A DNA stretch of 64,000 bases from Bacillota bacterium (lineage in GTDB: Bacteria; Bacillota; Clostridia; Acetivibrionales; DSM-1351). Location of the stretch: assembly GCA_023415305.1 (NCBI GenBank), contig JAEZKZ010000099.1, positions 18,244-82,243 of the forward strand, written 5' to 3'. Under the pieces are notes generated by a model, which did no database searches, was not told where the DNA came from, and saw only the letters and a program-made list of their open reading frames with translations. Of this stretch, positions 42,027 to 51,239 are shown piece by piece. Numbering within the stretch: the first letter of the stretch is position 1; every line of letters starts with the position of its first letter. Both the position numbers and the translations under genes were made by a program.

Positions 42027-43481
42027 ATGGGTTTTCCAAGTATTATCCCAACAGGAACAACAATCTATAACAAAGACAAAACATATAACGGTTATACAAT
42101 TTTACCCACCAGAGACGGAGCTCTGCTCATTGATATGAATGGCAGGGAACTAAAGCTGTGGAAAGGACTCCAGGGCTTTCCAAACAAGTTATTACCGGGA
42201 GGCCAGGTTTTTGGCTCCTCGGGCACCAGAAATCCAAGGTACGGCATGCAGGATCAGGTAGATCTATTACAGGTGGATTGGGAAGGCAATGTAGTTTGGA
42301 GGTTCGACAGACTTGAGTACATTGATGATCCGGGTGAAAAGGCCAGGTGGATGGCAAGGCAGCACCACGATTTTCAGAGAGAGGGTTCAACGGTGGGGTA
42401 TTATGCACCCGGAAGCCTTCCGCTGACAGATAGGGGCAATACATTAATCCTTGTCCATGAAAATGTACATAATCCTAAAATTTCCGAGAAACTTTTGCTG
42501 GATGATAAGATCATTGAAGTTAATTGGGAGGGTGAAATCCTATGGCAGTGGAACGCCAGTGACCATTTTGATGATTTGGGTTTTGACGAAGCAGCTAAAA
42601 ACATATTAGCAAGAGATCCCAATATGCGTCCGGCCGGCGGAGGAATGGGGGACTGGCTGCATATAAATTCGGCATCTACCCTGGGGGAGAACAAGTGGTA
42701 TGACAGTGGAGATGAGAGATTTCATCCGGACAATATAATTTGGGACTCCAGAGAAGCCAACATTCTTGCAATCATCAGCAAGGAAACTGGTAAAATTGTA
42801 TGGCGCATCGGACCTGACTTTAATGCTTCAAAAGAATTAGCCAAATTGGGCTGGATAATAGGTCAGCACCACTTGCACATGATTCCCAAGGGCCTGCCTG
42901 GCGCAGGTAATTTCCTTGTGTTTGACAATGGGGGCTGGGGGGGCTACGGAGCACCAAACCCGACTTCAGCCACAGGACGTATGAATGCAAAAAGGGACTA
43001 TTCCAGAGTGTTGGAGTTTAATCCAGTTACTCTTGAAATAATATGGCAGTATACTCCCATCGAAGCAGGTTGTGTGAATCCTCTTGACTCTTATAAGTTT
43101 TACAGTCCGTTTATCAGCAGTGCTCAGAGACTCCCCAATGGAAACACTTTTATTACAGAAGGTTCCAACGGGAGACTGATAGAGGTTACTGCTGAGCACG
43201 AAATCGTCTGGGAGTATATCAATCCGTATTTTGGAGGCTTGGCCCCATCAATGAACATTGTTTACCGTGCATACCGTGCTCCCTATGATTGGGTTCCACA
43301 GCTTCCGGTCCCGGAAGAAATCAGCATTGAAAAGCTTGATATATCCAAGTTCAGAGTACCCGGCTCACCGGTTTATGATAAGACAGCTATAACTGAAATT
43401 GTCGGCATTCAAAAGGAAGAATGGGCAGAGGAGCCGGATAAGGCAGCCTTCTGTGTTCTTTCAGATACTGATAGGGAATAA
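42027..43481 (+). CDS. Arylsulfotransferase (ASST)-like beta-propeller protein
   Basis: A 484-residue protein of the aryl-sulfate sulfotransferase family. Propeller repeats are visible as ...WEGNVVWRFDRLEY, WEGEILWQWN, ETGKIVWRIG, TLEIIWQYTP and HEIVWEYI; His-rich motifs are ARQHHDF and GQHHLHMIPKG. Classical ASST enzymes are exported, but this one starts MGFPSIIPTGTT with no signal peptide, so it is probably cytoplasmic. It may move or release sulfate from aromatic esters. It lies between the nitrogenase-like genes and radical SAM paralogue 5. Confidence 0.82.
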   Translation: MGFPSIIPTGTTIYNKDKTYNGYTILPTRDGALLIDMNGRELKLWKGLQGFPNKLLPGGQVFGSSGTRNPRYGMQDQVDLLQVDWEGNVVWRFDRLEYIDDPGEKARWMARQHHDFQREGSTVGYYAPGSLPLTDRGNTLILVHENVHNPKISEKLLLDDKIIEVNWEGEILWQWNASDHFDDLGFDEAAKNILARDPNMRPAGGGMGDWLHINSASTLGENKWYDSGDERFHPDNIIWDSREANILAIISKETGKIVWRIGPDFNASKELAKLGWIIGQHHLHMIPKGLPGAGNFLVFDNGGWGGYGAPNPTSATGRMNAKRDYSRVLEFNPVTLEIIWQYTPIEAGCVNPLDSYKFYSPFISSAQRLPNGNTFITEGSNGRLIEVTAEHEIVWEYINPYFGGLAPSMNIVYRAYRAPYDWVPQLPVPEEISIEKLDISKFRVPGSPVYDKTAITEIVGIQKEEWAEEPDKAAFCVLSDTDRE

Positions 43482-43591
43482 CCCTTGTTGTGTTAAGGGT
43501 TTATATACAAGAAATCAGAATGTACGGCAAAACCATATATTTGTGTAGAAAATTATGACTTAAATAAATATTGAAAGAGAGGATGCAAGAA

Positions 43592-44800
43592 ATGAGTAAA
43601 GAGGTCAGTTCTTTAAAAGAAAAGTTGTATGAAGAGTTAAGGTTGAAAATAGCTTTGGGCATTGAGGGTGTCAGCTTCGATGACGATGTTCTAAAGAAGC
43701 TTGAAGAAAAAAACGAAATTAAAACTGTTGAATTTTGTGGTCCCGGAAAACTGTCTGTGACAAAAAAGCATTTATTCTTTCCTCATGCTATCCATTTACA
43801 AAATGGTTTTGGTGTATTTCCGCTGGCAGACCAGAATTCGCCCTACAAAATCGTTGAACAGAATGGTGTATTTGGAATTGTTTACCGTGGGAATTATTTG
43901 TCGGATATAAGCTTTGAAGGAGAACCTGACTTTTATTCCAAAAAAACGAAGGACGGGGCGAATATGAAGGATATTGCCCAGGACCGCTCGGTCAGCAGTA
44001 ATGATAAAAGCATTGTTGTCTGCTATAGTGAGGAATGTGCAGTTAAAGACAAAGGACAGACCTGTCTGTTTTGCACCTTCAACGCAAAGAAGAAGTATCA
44101 GGACGGTCCTGACGGACCTGTCTGGAAGTATCCACACCAAATAGGTGAGACTGTGAAAGCCGCATATGATGAAGGCTACAAGCATGTTACCATTACGGGA
44201 GGCTTTATCCCTGAACGCAGGGAATTGGAATACTATCTGGATGTAGCCGAAAGCATAAAGGAGGCCTTGGGAAAAGACAGCTTTAATGGTACTGCCTGCA
44301 TCGGAGCACCGCTGGATTTTTCAGTAATTGATAAATATAAGGAAGCCGGTTTCAGCACAATAGCTTTTAATACCGAAGTCTGGGGGAAGGACTATTTTGG
44401 GATTGTATGTCCCGGCAAGGTTGAAGCCTGTGGGGGCTACGATAATTGGATAAATGCCATTGAGTATGCTGTAGAGGTTTTTGGGAAGGGGAAGGTCAGA
44501 AGCAATTTTGTTTGTGGCCTACAACCCAAGGAGGTATTGTATGAGGGTATTGAATATCTGGCTTCCAAGGGTGTTGTAACCATTGCCTCCAGTTGGGTTC
44601 CTTATGCGGGTTCACCGCTGGAGGGACACCGTTCACCGACTATTGAGTGGCACTGGGAGGTACAGCTGAAGCATGCCGAAATTCTAAGAAAATACGGACG
44701 TACCTTTGAGGAAGTATTTAACGGAGCTCCTACAAGATTCCCCGTACATGACATATTCCAGATTGAAGACGGTACATGGCCTGGCTCAGGTATCATATAA
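43592..44800 (+). CDS. Radical SAM protein, subfamily B (paralogue 5)
   Basis: A 402-residue protein with cluster motif CAVKDKGQTCLFC (Cys149, 158, 161; CX8CX2C). Apart from its N-terminal third it is very similar to the product at 33705, so a recent duplication within the operon is likely. The start ATG 43592 is behind GAGAGG; ATG 43583 and TTG 43571 are less likely. It is the last gene before a strong terminator. Confidence 0.82.
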   Translation: MSKEVSSLKEKLYEELRLKIALGIEGVSFDDDVLKKLEEKNEIKTVEFCGPGKLSVTKKHLFFPHAIHLQNGFGVFPLADQNSPYKIVEQNGVFGIVYRGNYLSDISFEGEPDFYSKKTKDGANMKDIAQDRSVSSNDKSIVVCYSEECAVKDKGQTCLFCTFNAKKKYQDGPDGPVWKYPHQIGETVKAAYDEGYKHVTITGGFIPERRELEYYLDVAESIKEALGKDSFNGTACIGAPLDFSVIDKYKEAGFSTIAFNTEVWGKDYFGIVCPGKVEACGGYDNWINAIEYAVEVFGKGKVRSNFVCGLQPKEVLYEGIEYLASKGVVTIASSWVPYAGSPLEGHRSPTIEWHWEVQLKHAEILRKYGRTFEEVFNGAPTRFPVHDIFQIEDGTWPGSGII

Positions 44801-44821
44801 AACCCTGGAAATAATAAAAAC

Positions 44822-44860
44822 GGTTTTGAGAAACACTTGTGTTTTTCAAAACCTTTTTTT
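44822..44860 (+). terminator. Strong rho-independent terminator ending the sulfur block
   Basis: GGTTTTGAGAAACAC (44822-44836) pairs with GTGTTTTTCAAAACC (44839-44853; one G-T pair), loop TT, followed by seven T residues. Confidence 0.92.
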
Positions 44861-44902
44861 CTAAATATATACATAAATCTGGTTGGGCATAGACAATTAT
44901 GT

Positions 44903-44932
44903 TGAAAATAAGGAAATAATGGTATAATATAG
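44903..44932 (+). promoter_or_regulatory. Putative promoter of the GGDEF-EAL gene
   Basis: TGTTGA, a 17-base gap and TATAAT upstream of ATG 45009. The -35 is weak; assignment is tentative. Confidence 0.4.
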
Positions 44933-45008
44933 ATAGTAAGTACATTTCAGAAATAGATTTTCCATGTTAGTCTTGTGATTTTAATTATATTATAGAGGTA
45001 TAAGATTA

Positions 45009-47558
45009 ATGATTCTAAAACATTGTGGAAAAATTATCGTTACAGTACTTATCTTATGTTTTATACTTTCAGCGACTCCATCTGTTTCGGCTGTCGATAT
45101 TCAGCAGCCAAAAAGCATTCTGATAATTCATTCCTATAATGAAGGGACTAACTGGACCAGTGAGCAAAATGCCGGAATCATCAGTACTCTTTCTAATACC
45201 AACGACAATTTTGATATTAACGTAGAGTACATGGATTGGAAAAATTATCCGACAAAAAGTAATGTGGAATCCTTTTATAATTATTTAAAATTCAAATATT
45301 TGAATAAGAAGCTGGATCTTGTAGTAACCACAGATGATGCGGCCTTGTCCTTTGCATTGGAAAATAGAAGGGTGCTTTTTTCCAACGCTCCAGTCGTTTT
45401 TTCCGGCATAAATCAAGAGAAGGTTGATGAACTTAAAAATAGTTATGTCAATTTTACCGGGGTGGTTGAAGAAATTGATCCAACAGAAACAGTTAATATG
45501 GCATTAAGGATAAATCCTGATATCAGAAATGTATATCTTATATACGACAATACAGAAAGTGGTAAGTCTACAGGAAAAATTATTACAAACAAAATTAATG
45601 AATTGTTCAAGAGCTTGAGGGTAATACCGATGAATGATATGGATTTCAATAGTTTGTTGGATACAGTGAGCCGGCTGGACAATAACAATATGCTGCTATT
45701 CGCAACTTATTACAGTGATGCTAAAGGAGCAATAATAAATTTCAATCTTGCTGCCAGAGAAATCAGTCGATACAGTAAAGTCCCCATGTACCACCAATAT
45801 GATTTCGGATTAAACAACGGCACTTTGGGCGGAAGTTTACTCAGCGGAAGGTTATACGGAAATCATGCTGCAGAAATTGCCATTCGCGTTTTGGAAGGAG
45901 AAAAAGCGGATGATATAGGAATTGTGTACCGTCCTGCATCCAGAAAGGTTTTTGACTATAATTTAATAAAAAAATATGATATTCCAATGTCACGAATTCC
46001 AAAGGATGCAGAATTAATAAACAAGCCCTTTTCCTTTATTCAGACATACAAAGTTCTGGTAGTTGGAGTACTTTCAGCATTTGTTGTACTAATTATTTTT
46101 GTGATGCTGCTTTTAATTTATATCAAAAAAATCAGGAAAATTAGAAACGAACTGCGTATAAGTAACGAAGAACTTACTCAAACCTATGAAGAATTAGTTG
46201 CTACAGATGACGAGTTAAAGAATCAACTCAAGGAGATATCTGAAATCCAGAAAGAACTGGCTGAAAGTGAGGAGAAATATACATATCTGGCTCTTCATGA
46301 CGTTTTAACCGGTCTTCCAAACAGACGGTCACTTTTTGAGGATACAAAAAGGATATTAATAGATAGTAGCAGTAAAGCTGCCCTTCTGTTTATCGATATG
46401 GATAATTTCAAATATACCAACGATACAATGGGACACGAATTCGGGGATTTACTTATAAAAGAAGCCAGCAGCAGACTGGTGCTGGATTTGTTTGAAAAAA
46501 GTACCCTGTACAGACTTGGAGGCGATGAATTTATTATTCTGGCTGAAGAGACCGGACAGGACAAGGCAGAACAGTTGACTTCCGATATATTGTACAGCTT
46601 TAAGGAAAAATTCTATGTCAATAATATAGGACTTCACGTGAGTTTAAGTATTGGTATTGCATTATATCCGGAGCACGGCAATAATATTGAGGAGTTGATA
46701 AAGTCGGCTGATATTGCAATGTACAAGGCAAAAGAGTACGGTAAAAACAGATATGTCCTGTATGACAAAAGCATGAATAAGGATTTTTCAGAAAGAATGA
46801 CTTTGGAAAAATATCTCCATACCGCTATGGACAATAATGAATTTGAACTATATTATCAGCCTCAGCTTGACATAAAAACAAACAAGGTAACAGGCCTTGA
46901 AGCGCTATTAAGATGGAAAAGCCCGGAATTAGGGTTTGTATCTCCTGTCAAATTTATTAAAGTAGCAGAAGACACCCATCTGATAATTCAATTGGGTGAA
47001 TGGGTACTGGTTCAGGCCTGCGATTTTCTCAGTCATTTACATAAGCAGGGTCTGACCCATATGACTATTTCTGTTAATATTTCAACATTACAAATATTCC
47101 AGGCGGATTTTAATTCGAAGGTGTTAAAAATTCTTGATTACTTTAAGCTTGATCCGCAATTTCTAGAACTTGAGATAACCGAAACTGTTCTAATAGAGTC
47201 TTTTGATGTGGTATATAATAAATTGAAGCAGCTAAGAGAAAAGGGGATAGGTATCGCATTGGATGACTTCGGAAAAGGCTATTCATCATTAAGTTACTTG
47301 AAACAGCTCCCGATTTCTACTTTAAAAATTGATAAAACTTTTATTGATAATGTCTCACTAATATCTGAACATACAACCATAACCCGTCATATTATTAAAA
47401 TGGGACGATCCATGGGGATGGCTGTAATTGCTGAAGGTGTAGAGTATAGTGAACAGTTGGAGTATTTGAAAAAATATGAATGTGATAAGATGCAGGGATA
47501 TTTGTTCTCTAAACCTCTACCAAAGGATGATGTGGAGAAGCTTCTAAAGGGGTTGTAG
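45009..47558 (+). CDS. Membrane sensor GGDEF-EAL protein (c-di-GMP turnover)
   Basis: An 849-residue protein. A signal peptide (to about residue 29) is followed by an extracellular ABC-substrate-binding-like domain (ILIIHSYNEGTNWTSEQNAG, residues 35-330), one transmembrane helix (VLVVGVLSAFVVLIIFVML, about 350-370), a coiled coil, a GGDEF domain with intact RLGGDEF (about 501-507) and an EAL domain with intact GLEALLRW (about 628) and DDFGKGYSSLSYL. Both activities could be present. It is transcribed alone between two terminators. Confidence 0.93.
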   Translation: MILKHCGKIIVTVLILCFILSATPSVSAVDIQQPKSILIIHSYNEGTNWTSEQNAGIISTLSNTNDNFDINVEYMDWKNYPTKSNVESFYNYLKFKYLNKKLDLVVTTDDAALSFALENRRVLFSNAPVVFSGINQEKVDELKNSYVNFTGVVEEIDPTETVNMALRINPDIRNVYLIYDNTESGKSTGKIITNKINELFKSLRVIPMNDMDFNSLLDTVSRLDNNNMLLFATYYSDAKGAIINFNLAAREISRYSKVPMYHQYDFGLNNGTLGGSLLSGRLYGNHAAEIAIRVLEGEKADDIGIVYRPASRKVFDYNLIKKYDIPMSRIPKDAELINKPFSFIQTYKVLVVGVLSAFVVLIIFVMLLLIYIKKIRKIRNELRISNEELTQTYEELVATDDELKNQLKEISEIQKELAESEEKYTYLALHDVLTGLPNRRSLFEDTKRILIDSSSKAALLFIDMDNFKYTNDTMGHEFGDLLIKEASSRLVLDLFEKSTLYRLGGDEFIILAEETGQDKAEQLTSDILYSFKEKFYVNNIGLHVSLSIGIALYPEHGNNIEELIKSADIAMYKAKEYGKNRYVLYDKSMNKDFSERMTLEKYLHTAMDNNEFELYYQPQLDIKTNKVTGLEALLRWKSPELGFVSPVKFIKVAEDTHLIIQLGEWVLVQACDFLSHLHKQGLTHMTISVNISTLQIFQADFNSKVLKILDYFKLDPQFLELEITETVLIESFDVVYNKLKQLREKGIGIALDDFGKGYSSLSYLKQLPISTLKIDKTFIDNVSLISEHTTITRHIIKMGRSMGMAVIAEGVEYSEQLEYLKKYECDKMQGYLFSKPLPKDDVEKLLKGL

Positions 47559-47602
47559 TAGGCAATTAAGTATAAATGCTATATTCTGACTCAGAACATA
47601 AA

Positions 47603-47660
47603 ATCCCGTACCGCTTTCAGAGATATAATTACTTTAACGGTACGGGATATTTATTTTTTC
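47603..47660. terminator. Bidirectional terminator between convergent genes
   Basis: ATCCCGTACCG (47603-47613) and CGGTACGGGAT (47638-47648) form a perfect 11-bp stem, with T-rich sequence on the right and A-rich on the left, suiting both the plus-strand GGDEF-EAL gene and the minus-strand flavin reductase. Confidence 0.88.
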
Positions 47661-47719
47661 AAATAGAATCTCTCAGGCAAACTCCCTTTTAATCCATTTA
47701 GGCTTTGATGGACTCTGGC

Positions 47720-48229
47720 TTATTCCCTGACCAATATTCTTGTAACTTCTGATATATAAAGAGTATGATGGTCGGAGTCGGGATAGAATTTGGAATTGAG
47801 CTCAGTATCAATAAAGCATTCGGGCCTGAATTCCTGAGCATAGAGCTTCTTGCATATAATAACAACCTTGGCTTCATCAAAATAGGGGACATTACCTTCG
47901 TGACGAAGAGTCAGCTGCGCTTTGCTGATTTTATCCTCGTCTCTTCCGGATACAGCGCCAAGGTATCCCAATTGCTTCTTAAAACTACTGTCAAAGAAGG
48001 ATAGTGAAAACATATCAGAGTTGTCAATAAATTCCTTGGTGAAACGCTGAGGGCGAATAACTGTAAAGGATACATTTTTAGCCCACATTACTCCCAACCC
48101 TCCCCAAGAGGCCGTCATTGTGTTCACCTTGTCCGATTTCTTTGCAGTTACCAGCATCCATTCATTTCCTATCATTCTGAAGGGACTTTGATCAAACTTA
48201 TCCGGACTTATTTCATTAAAAGTATTCAT
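47720..48229 (-). CDS. Flavin reductase domain protein
   Basis: A 169-residue protein of the flavin reductase-like (FMN-binding split barrel) family: MLVTAKKSDKVNTMTASWGGLGVMW, FTVIRPQRFTKEFIDNSDMFSLSFF, LGYLGAVSGRDEDKIS. It would bind FMN and reduce flavin or another electron acceptor. Start ATG 48229 has AAGGAG on the minus strand. It is divergent from the cytochrome b5-like gene. Confidence 0.85.
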   Translation of the reverse strand: MNTFNEISPDKFDQSPFRMIGNEWMLVTAKKSDKVNTMTASWGGLGVMWAKNVSFTVIRPQRFTKEFIDNSDMFSLSFFDSSFKKQLGYLGAVSGRDEDKISKAQLTLRHEGNVPYFDEAKVVIICKKLYAQEFRPECFIDTELNSKFYPDSDHHTLYISEVTRILVRE

Positions 48230-48486
48230 AAAGACTCCTTTATTAATAAATGTTTTATTAGGGGTAAAACCTTAATATATTATTTATTATATATTATTTT
48301 TATTATTTACAGTCATTAAAAGGTTCCTGTATATATTCTATTACATTAGTATACTTTAGTTTACTGTATTTTTATTATATTTTATCTATTCACAAAACAT
48401 AATTAATCCCATTATTTCGACTAAGCAGCAATCCAATCTCAAATGAATATATTGAAGTAGCAACGAATATATTTTAAGGAGCTTTT

Positions 48487-48768
48487 ATGTTCGGGAAATA
48501 CAACAATCAAAATTCATATGAATGTGTAAAAGAGCAACGTCAGAATATTACTCTGGAGCAGCTCGCAAGGTTTGACGGAAAAAATGGCAATCCGGCATAT
48601 GTGGCCGTTGACGGGATAGTATATGATGTCACAAATAATGCTGGCTGGGCCGCTGCAACTCATTTTGGTTTAAAGGCTGGTAATGATGTCAGCGGCCCTT
48701 TCAAGTCCTGCCATGGCGGTAAGCAGATTTTAAGCAGACTGAAAATTGTAGGCAGTTTGATAAGCTAG
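48487..48768 (+). CDS. Cytochrome b5-like heme/steroid-binding domain protein
   Basis: A 93-residue protein with the pattern ITLEQLARFDGKNGNPAYVAVDGIVYDVT, then GWAAATHFGLKAGNDVSGPFKSCHGGKQIL. This is the Cyt-b5-like domain found in small clostridial proteins. The usual HPGG heme ligand is not present, but histidines occur at THFG and SCHGG. It lies 86 bp before the [NiFe] hydrogenase small subunit and could bind heme or a ligand for it. Confidence 0.75.
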   Translation: MFGKYNNQNSYECVKEQRQNITLEQLARFDGKNGNPAYVAVDGIVYDVTNNAGWAAATHFGLKAGNDVSGPFKSCHGGKQILSRLKIVGSLIS

Positions 48769-48854
48769 ATAATATAGGTTGTTCAGAGAATCAAATTTTC
48801 AACTTATTTGAAGTGCCAGTTGATATAAGCATGACTGCTTAAGGGAGAGTAATT

Positions 48855-49739
48855 ATGACCCATTGCAAAATATATCAAAACAGTATGGATACAACCCGTC
48901 AACTAATTCATGAAGTAAAGCTTGCAATACAAGAAAGATCATTCAAAAAGGTAAATCTGGTTTGGCTGGAACTTACGGGGTGCTCGGGAAATATAATATC
49001 CCTTTTAGATGGGGAGAATCCTGATTTTAAATACTTAATAACCAATATGACAAACCTTGTATATAGCAACAGTCTTATGTCGGCAGAAGGAGAAGAAGCA
49101 GTAAATCAGCTTGTCAATTCAGCTGGTTCTGAATTTATTCTTGCAGTTGAAGGAGCTGTAGCTACAGCGAACAACGGAATGAATAATGTAATAGGAAGAT
49201 GGAAGGGTAGTCCATTAACAGCTTTGAAAGCCATTGAGCTTCTTGGTGAAAGAGCTAAGCAGGTTATTGCTATTGGCGCCTGCGCAAGCCATGGGGGAGT
49301 GTCAGCTGCAAAGCCTAATCCATCTAAATGTGTAAGTGTACAAAAGCTCCTGAAAAGAAATGTTATAAAGCTTCCGGGTTGCCCTTGCCATCCTGACTGG
49401 TTTTTAGGGACACTTGCCCACTTGCTGCTGTATGGTGAACCGGAACTGGACAGCAGAGGCAGACCGCTTTTGTTTTACAGTGACACCATCCACGACAGAT
49501 GTACCAGAAGAGCTTTTTTCGAAAAAAGTATTTTTGCGGATAAACTGGGGGATAAGGGCTGTATGTTCAAGCTGGGGTGCAGAGGCCCAGTTACCAGAAT
49601 AGATTGTCCTACACGTAAATGGAACGAATATGTTAACTGGCCAATTGAATGTGATACTCCCTGTATCGGTTGTGCTCAATTTGGTTTTCCGGATCAGATG
49701 GAGCCTTTTATAAGCTTTGATACTACGAGAGGAGAATAG
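48855..49739 (+). CDS. [NiFe] hydrogenase small subunit, cytoplasmic
   Basis: A 294-residue FeS subunit without a Tat signal peptide. Proximal-cluster positions: ELTGCSGN (Cys43; the usual first Cys of CTGC is Leu), GACASHGG and LPGCPCHP (with one extra Cys). Medial and distal ligands are present: IHDRC, GCMFKLGC, DCPTRKWN and DTPCIGC. It passes electrons from the NiFe site; no ferredoxin-type or membrane partner is encoded next to it. It is followed at two bases by the large subunit. Confidence 0.92.
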   Translation: MTHCKIYQNSMDTTRQLIHEVKLAIQERSFKKVNLVWLELTGCSGNIISLLDGENPDFKYLITNMTNLVYSNSLMSAEGEEAVNQLVNSAGSEFILAVEGAVATANNGMNNVIGRWKGSPLTALKAIELLGERAKQVIAIGACASHGGVSAAKPNPSKCVSVQKLLKRNVIKLPGCPCHPDWFLGTLAHLLLYGEPELDSRGRPLLFYSDTIHDRCTRRAFFEKSIFADKLGDKGCMFKLGCRGPVTRIDCPTRKWNEYVNWPIECDTPCIGCAQFGFPDQMEPFISFDTTRGE

Positions 49740-49741
49740 TA

Positions 49742-51145
49742 ATGACCGACAGAATCATCATTAATCCGATAACTCGTATAAGCGGGTTTATGGAAATAGA
49801 TGTAGTGCTGAAAAATAACATTGTAGTAGAGGCTAAGACAAGCGGTCAGCTGTTTAGAGGCTTTGAGAAGATGCTGTCGGGAAGAAGTCCCTTGGACGCA
49901 GTTTACTTTACCCAAAGGATATGCGGAATATGCTCTGCTGCACATTCAACAGCCTCTGCTCTTGCACTGGAGTCAGCTTTTAAAATAATTCCACCTGAAC
50001 AGGGAAGATATCTTAGAGACATTGTACACGGTTGTGAATTCTTACAGAACCATATAAGGCATTTTTATCAGTATACACTGCCTGATTTCATAAAAATGCC
50101 TGGTAAGTTTCCTATTTATAACACAGAACACAATGATTTCCGGCTTCCCGAAAGTGAAAACAACAGAGTTGTGGATCATTATTTCAGATCCTTGGAGATG
50201 AGCAGGTCGGCTCATGAAATGCTTGCTGTCCTGGGGGGGAAAGCTCCCCATAACCACGGCATATATATTGGCGGAATTACCACACAGCCAACTGCTGATA
50301 AAATTATAAAAATAAAATCAATTTTAACTAGAATTAGAGATTTTATTATAAGCGCAATGGTGCCCGATGTTGAAATACTTGCAAAATACTATAATGAATA
50401 TTTCCAGATAGGAGTAGGTTATGGAAATTTATTGAGCTACGGGTGCTTTAATGATTACAAATCTCTAGGAACACTTTATTTAGCAGCATCAATATACTCG
50501 GATGGTGTGGTAAAAAAAATGGATACTACAAAAATAAGCGAAAGTCTTAAATATTCGTGGTATAAGGGGGACACTCAGGAACCCTATGAAGAGAGTGCGG
50601 ATGAGGATTTTAACAAGAATAAGGCCTACAGTTGGATAAGGGCTGCGCGGTATGCCGGAAAGCCATATGAAGTAGGACCACTGGCCAGAATGTGCCTCAG
50701 CGGGGAATATAAAAACGGAGTATCCATGATGGACAGGACTATTGCAAGAGTTCTGGAAGCAAAAAAAATAACTGAAATAATGGAAATTTTATTGAAGAAT
50801 GTAGTACCCGATGTCAATACTCAGGAAGAATATGAAATTCCTGAAACCGCCTGGGGACAGGGGCTGATTGATACTACGAGAGGCGCTCTTGGACATTGGA
50901 TAAGTATTGGGAAAAAAATCATAGATCATTATCAGATTATAACTCCAACGGTCTGGAACCTATCTACAAAAGATGATACATATAATGGGACGATTGAACA
51001 AGCACTTTTAGGAACAGTCGTAGAAGATATAAAACATCCGGTTGAACTGGGAAGGATAATAAGATCCTTTGATCCCTGCGTATCCTGCGCTACACATGTA
51101 TACATTCCAGAAAGGGAGGTAAAAACATTTACAATACTTCCTTAA
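49742..51145 (+). CDS. [NiFe] hydrogenase large subunit
   Basis: A 467-residue catalytic subunit. The NiFe ligands are RICGIC (Cys61, Cys64) and DPCVSC (Cys446, Cys449). After ATH a 15-residue C-terminal tail (VYIPEREVKTFTILP) remains to be removed by a specific protease, which is encoded downstream. Length is a little below classic uptake enzymes. Together with the small subunit it should oxidise or produce H2 in the cytoplasm. Start two bases after the small-subunit stop. Confidence 0.94.
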   Translation: MTDRIIINPITRISGFMEIDVVLKNNIVVEAKTSGQLFRGFEKMLSGRSPLDAVYFTQRICGICSAAHSTASALALESAFKIIPPEQGRYLRDIVHGCEFLQNHIRHFYQYTLPDFIKMPGKFPIYNTEHNDFRLPESENNRVVDHYFRSLEMSRSAHEMLAVLGGKAPHNHGIYIGGITTQPTADKIIKIKSILTRIRDFIISAMVPDVEILAKYYNEYFQIGVGYGNLLSYGCFNDYKSLGTLYLAASIYSDGVVKKMDTTKISESLKYSWYKGDTQEPYEESADEDFNKNKAYSWIRAARYAGKPYEVGPLARMCLSGEYKNGVSMMDRTIARVLEAKKITEIMEILLKNVVPDVNTQEEYEIPETAWGQGLIDTTRGALGHWISIGKKIIDHYQIITPTVWNLSTKDDTYNGTIEQALLGTVVEDIKHPVELGRIIRSFDPCVSCATHVYIPEREVKTFTILP

Positions 51146-51239
51146 GCCGTATTGACAAAACATTCAATTTTTTCATACTGATTGTAACATATATTTATAG
51201 GGCAGATTTATTTGAGAAATATTAATTAATGGAGGAGTC

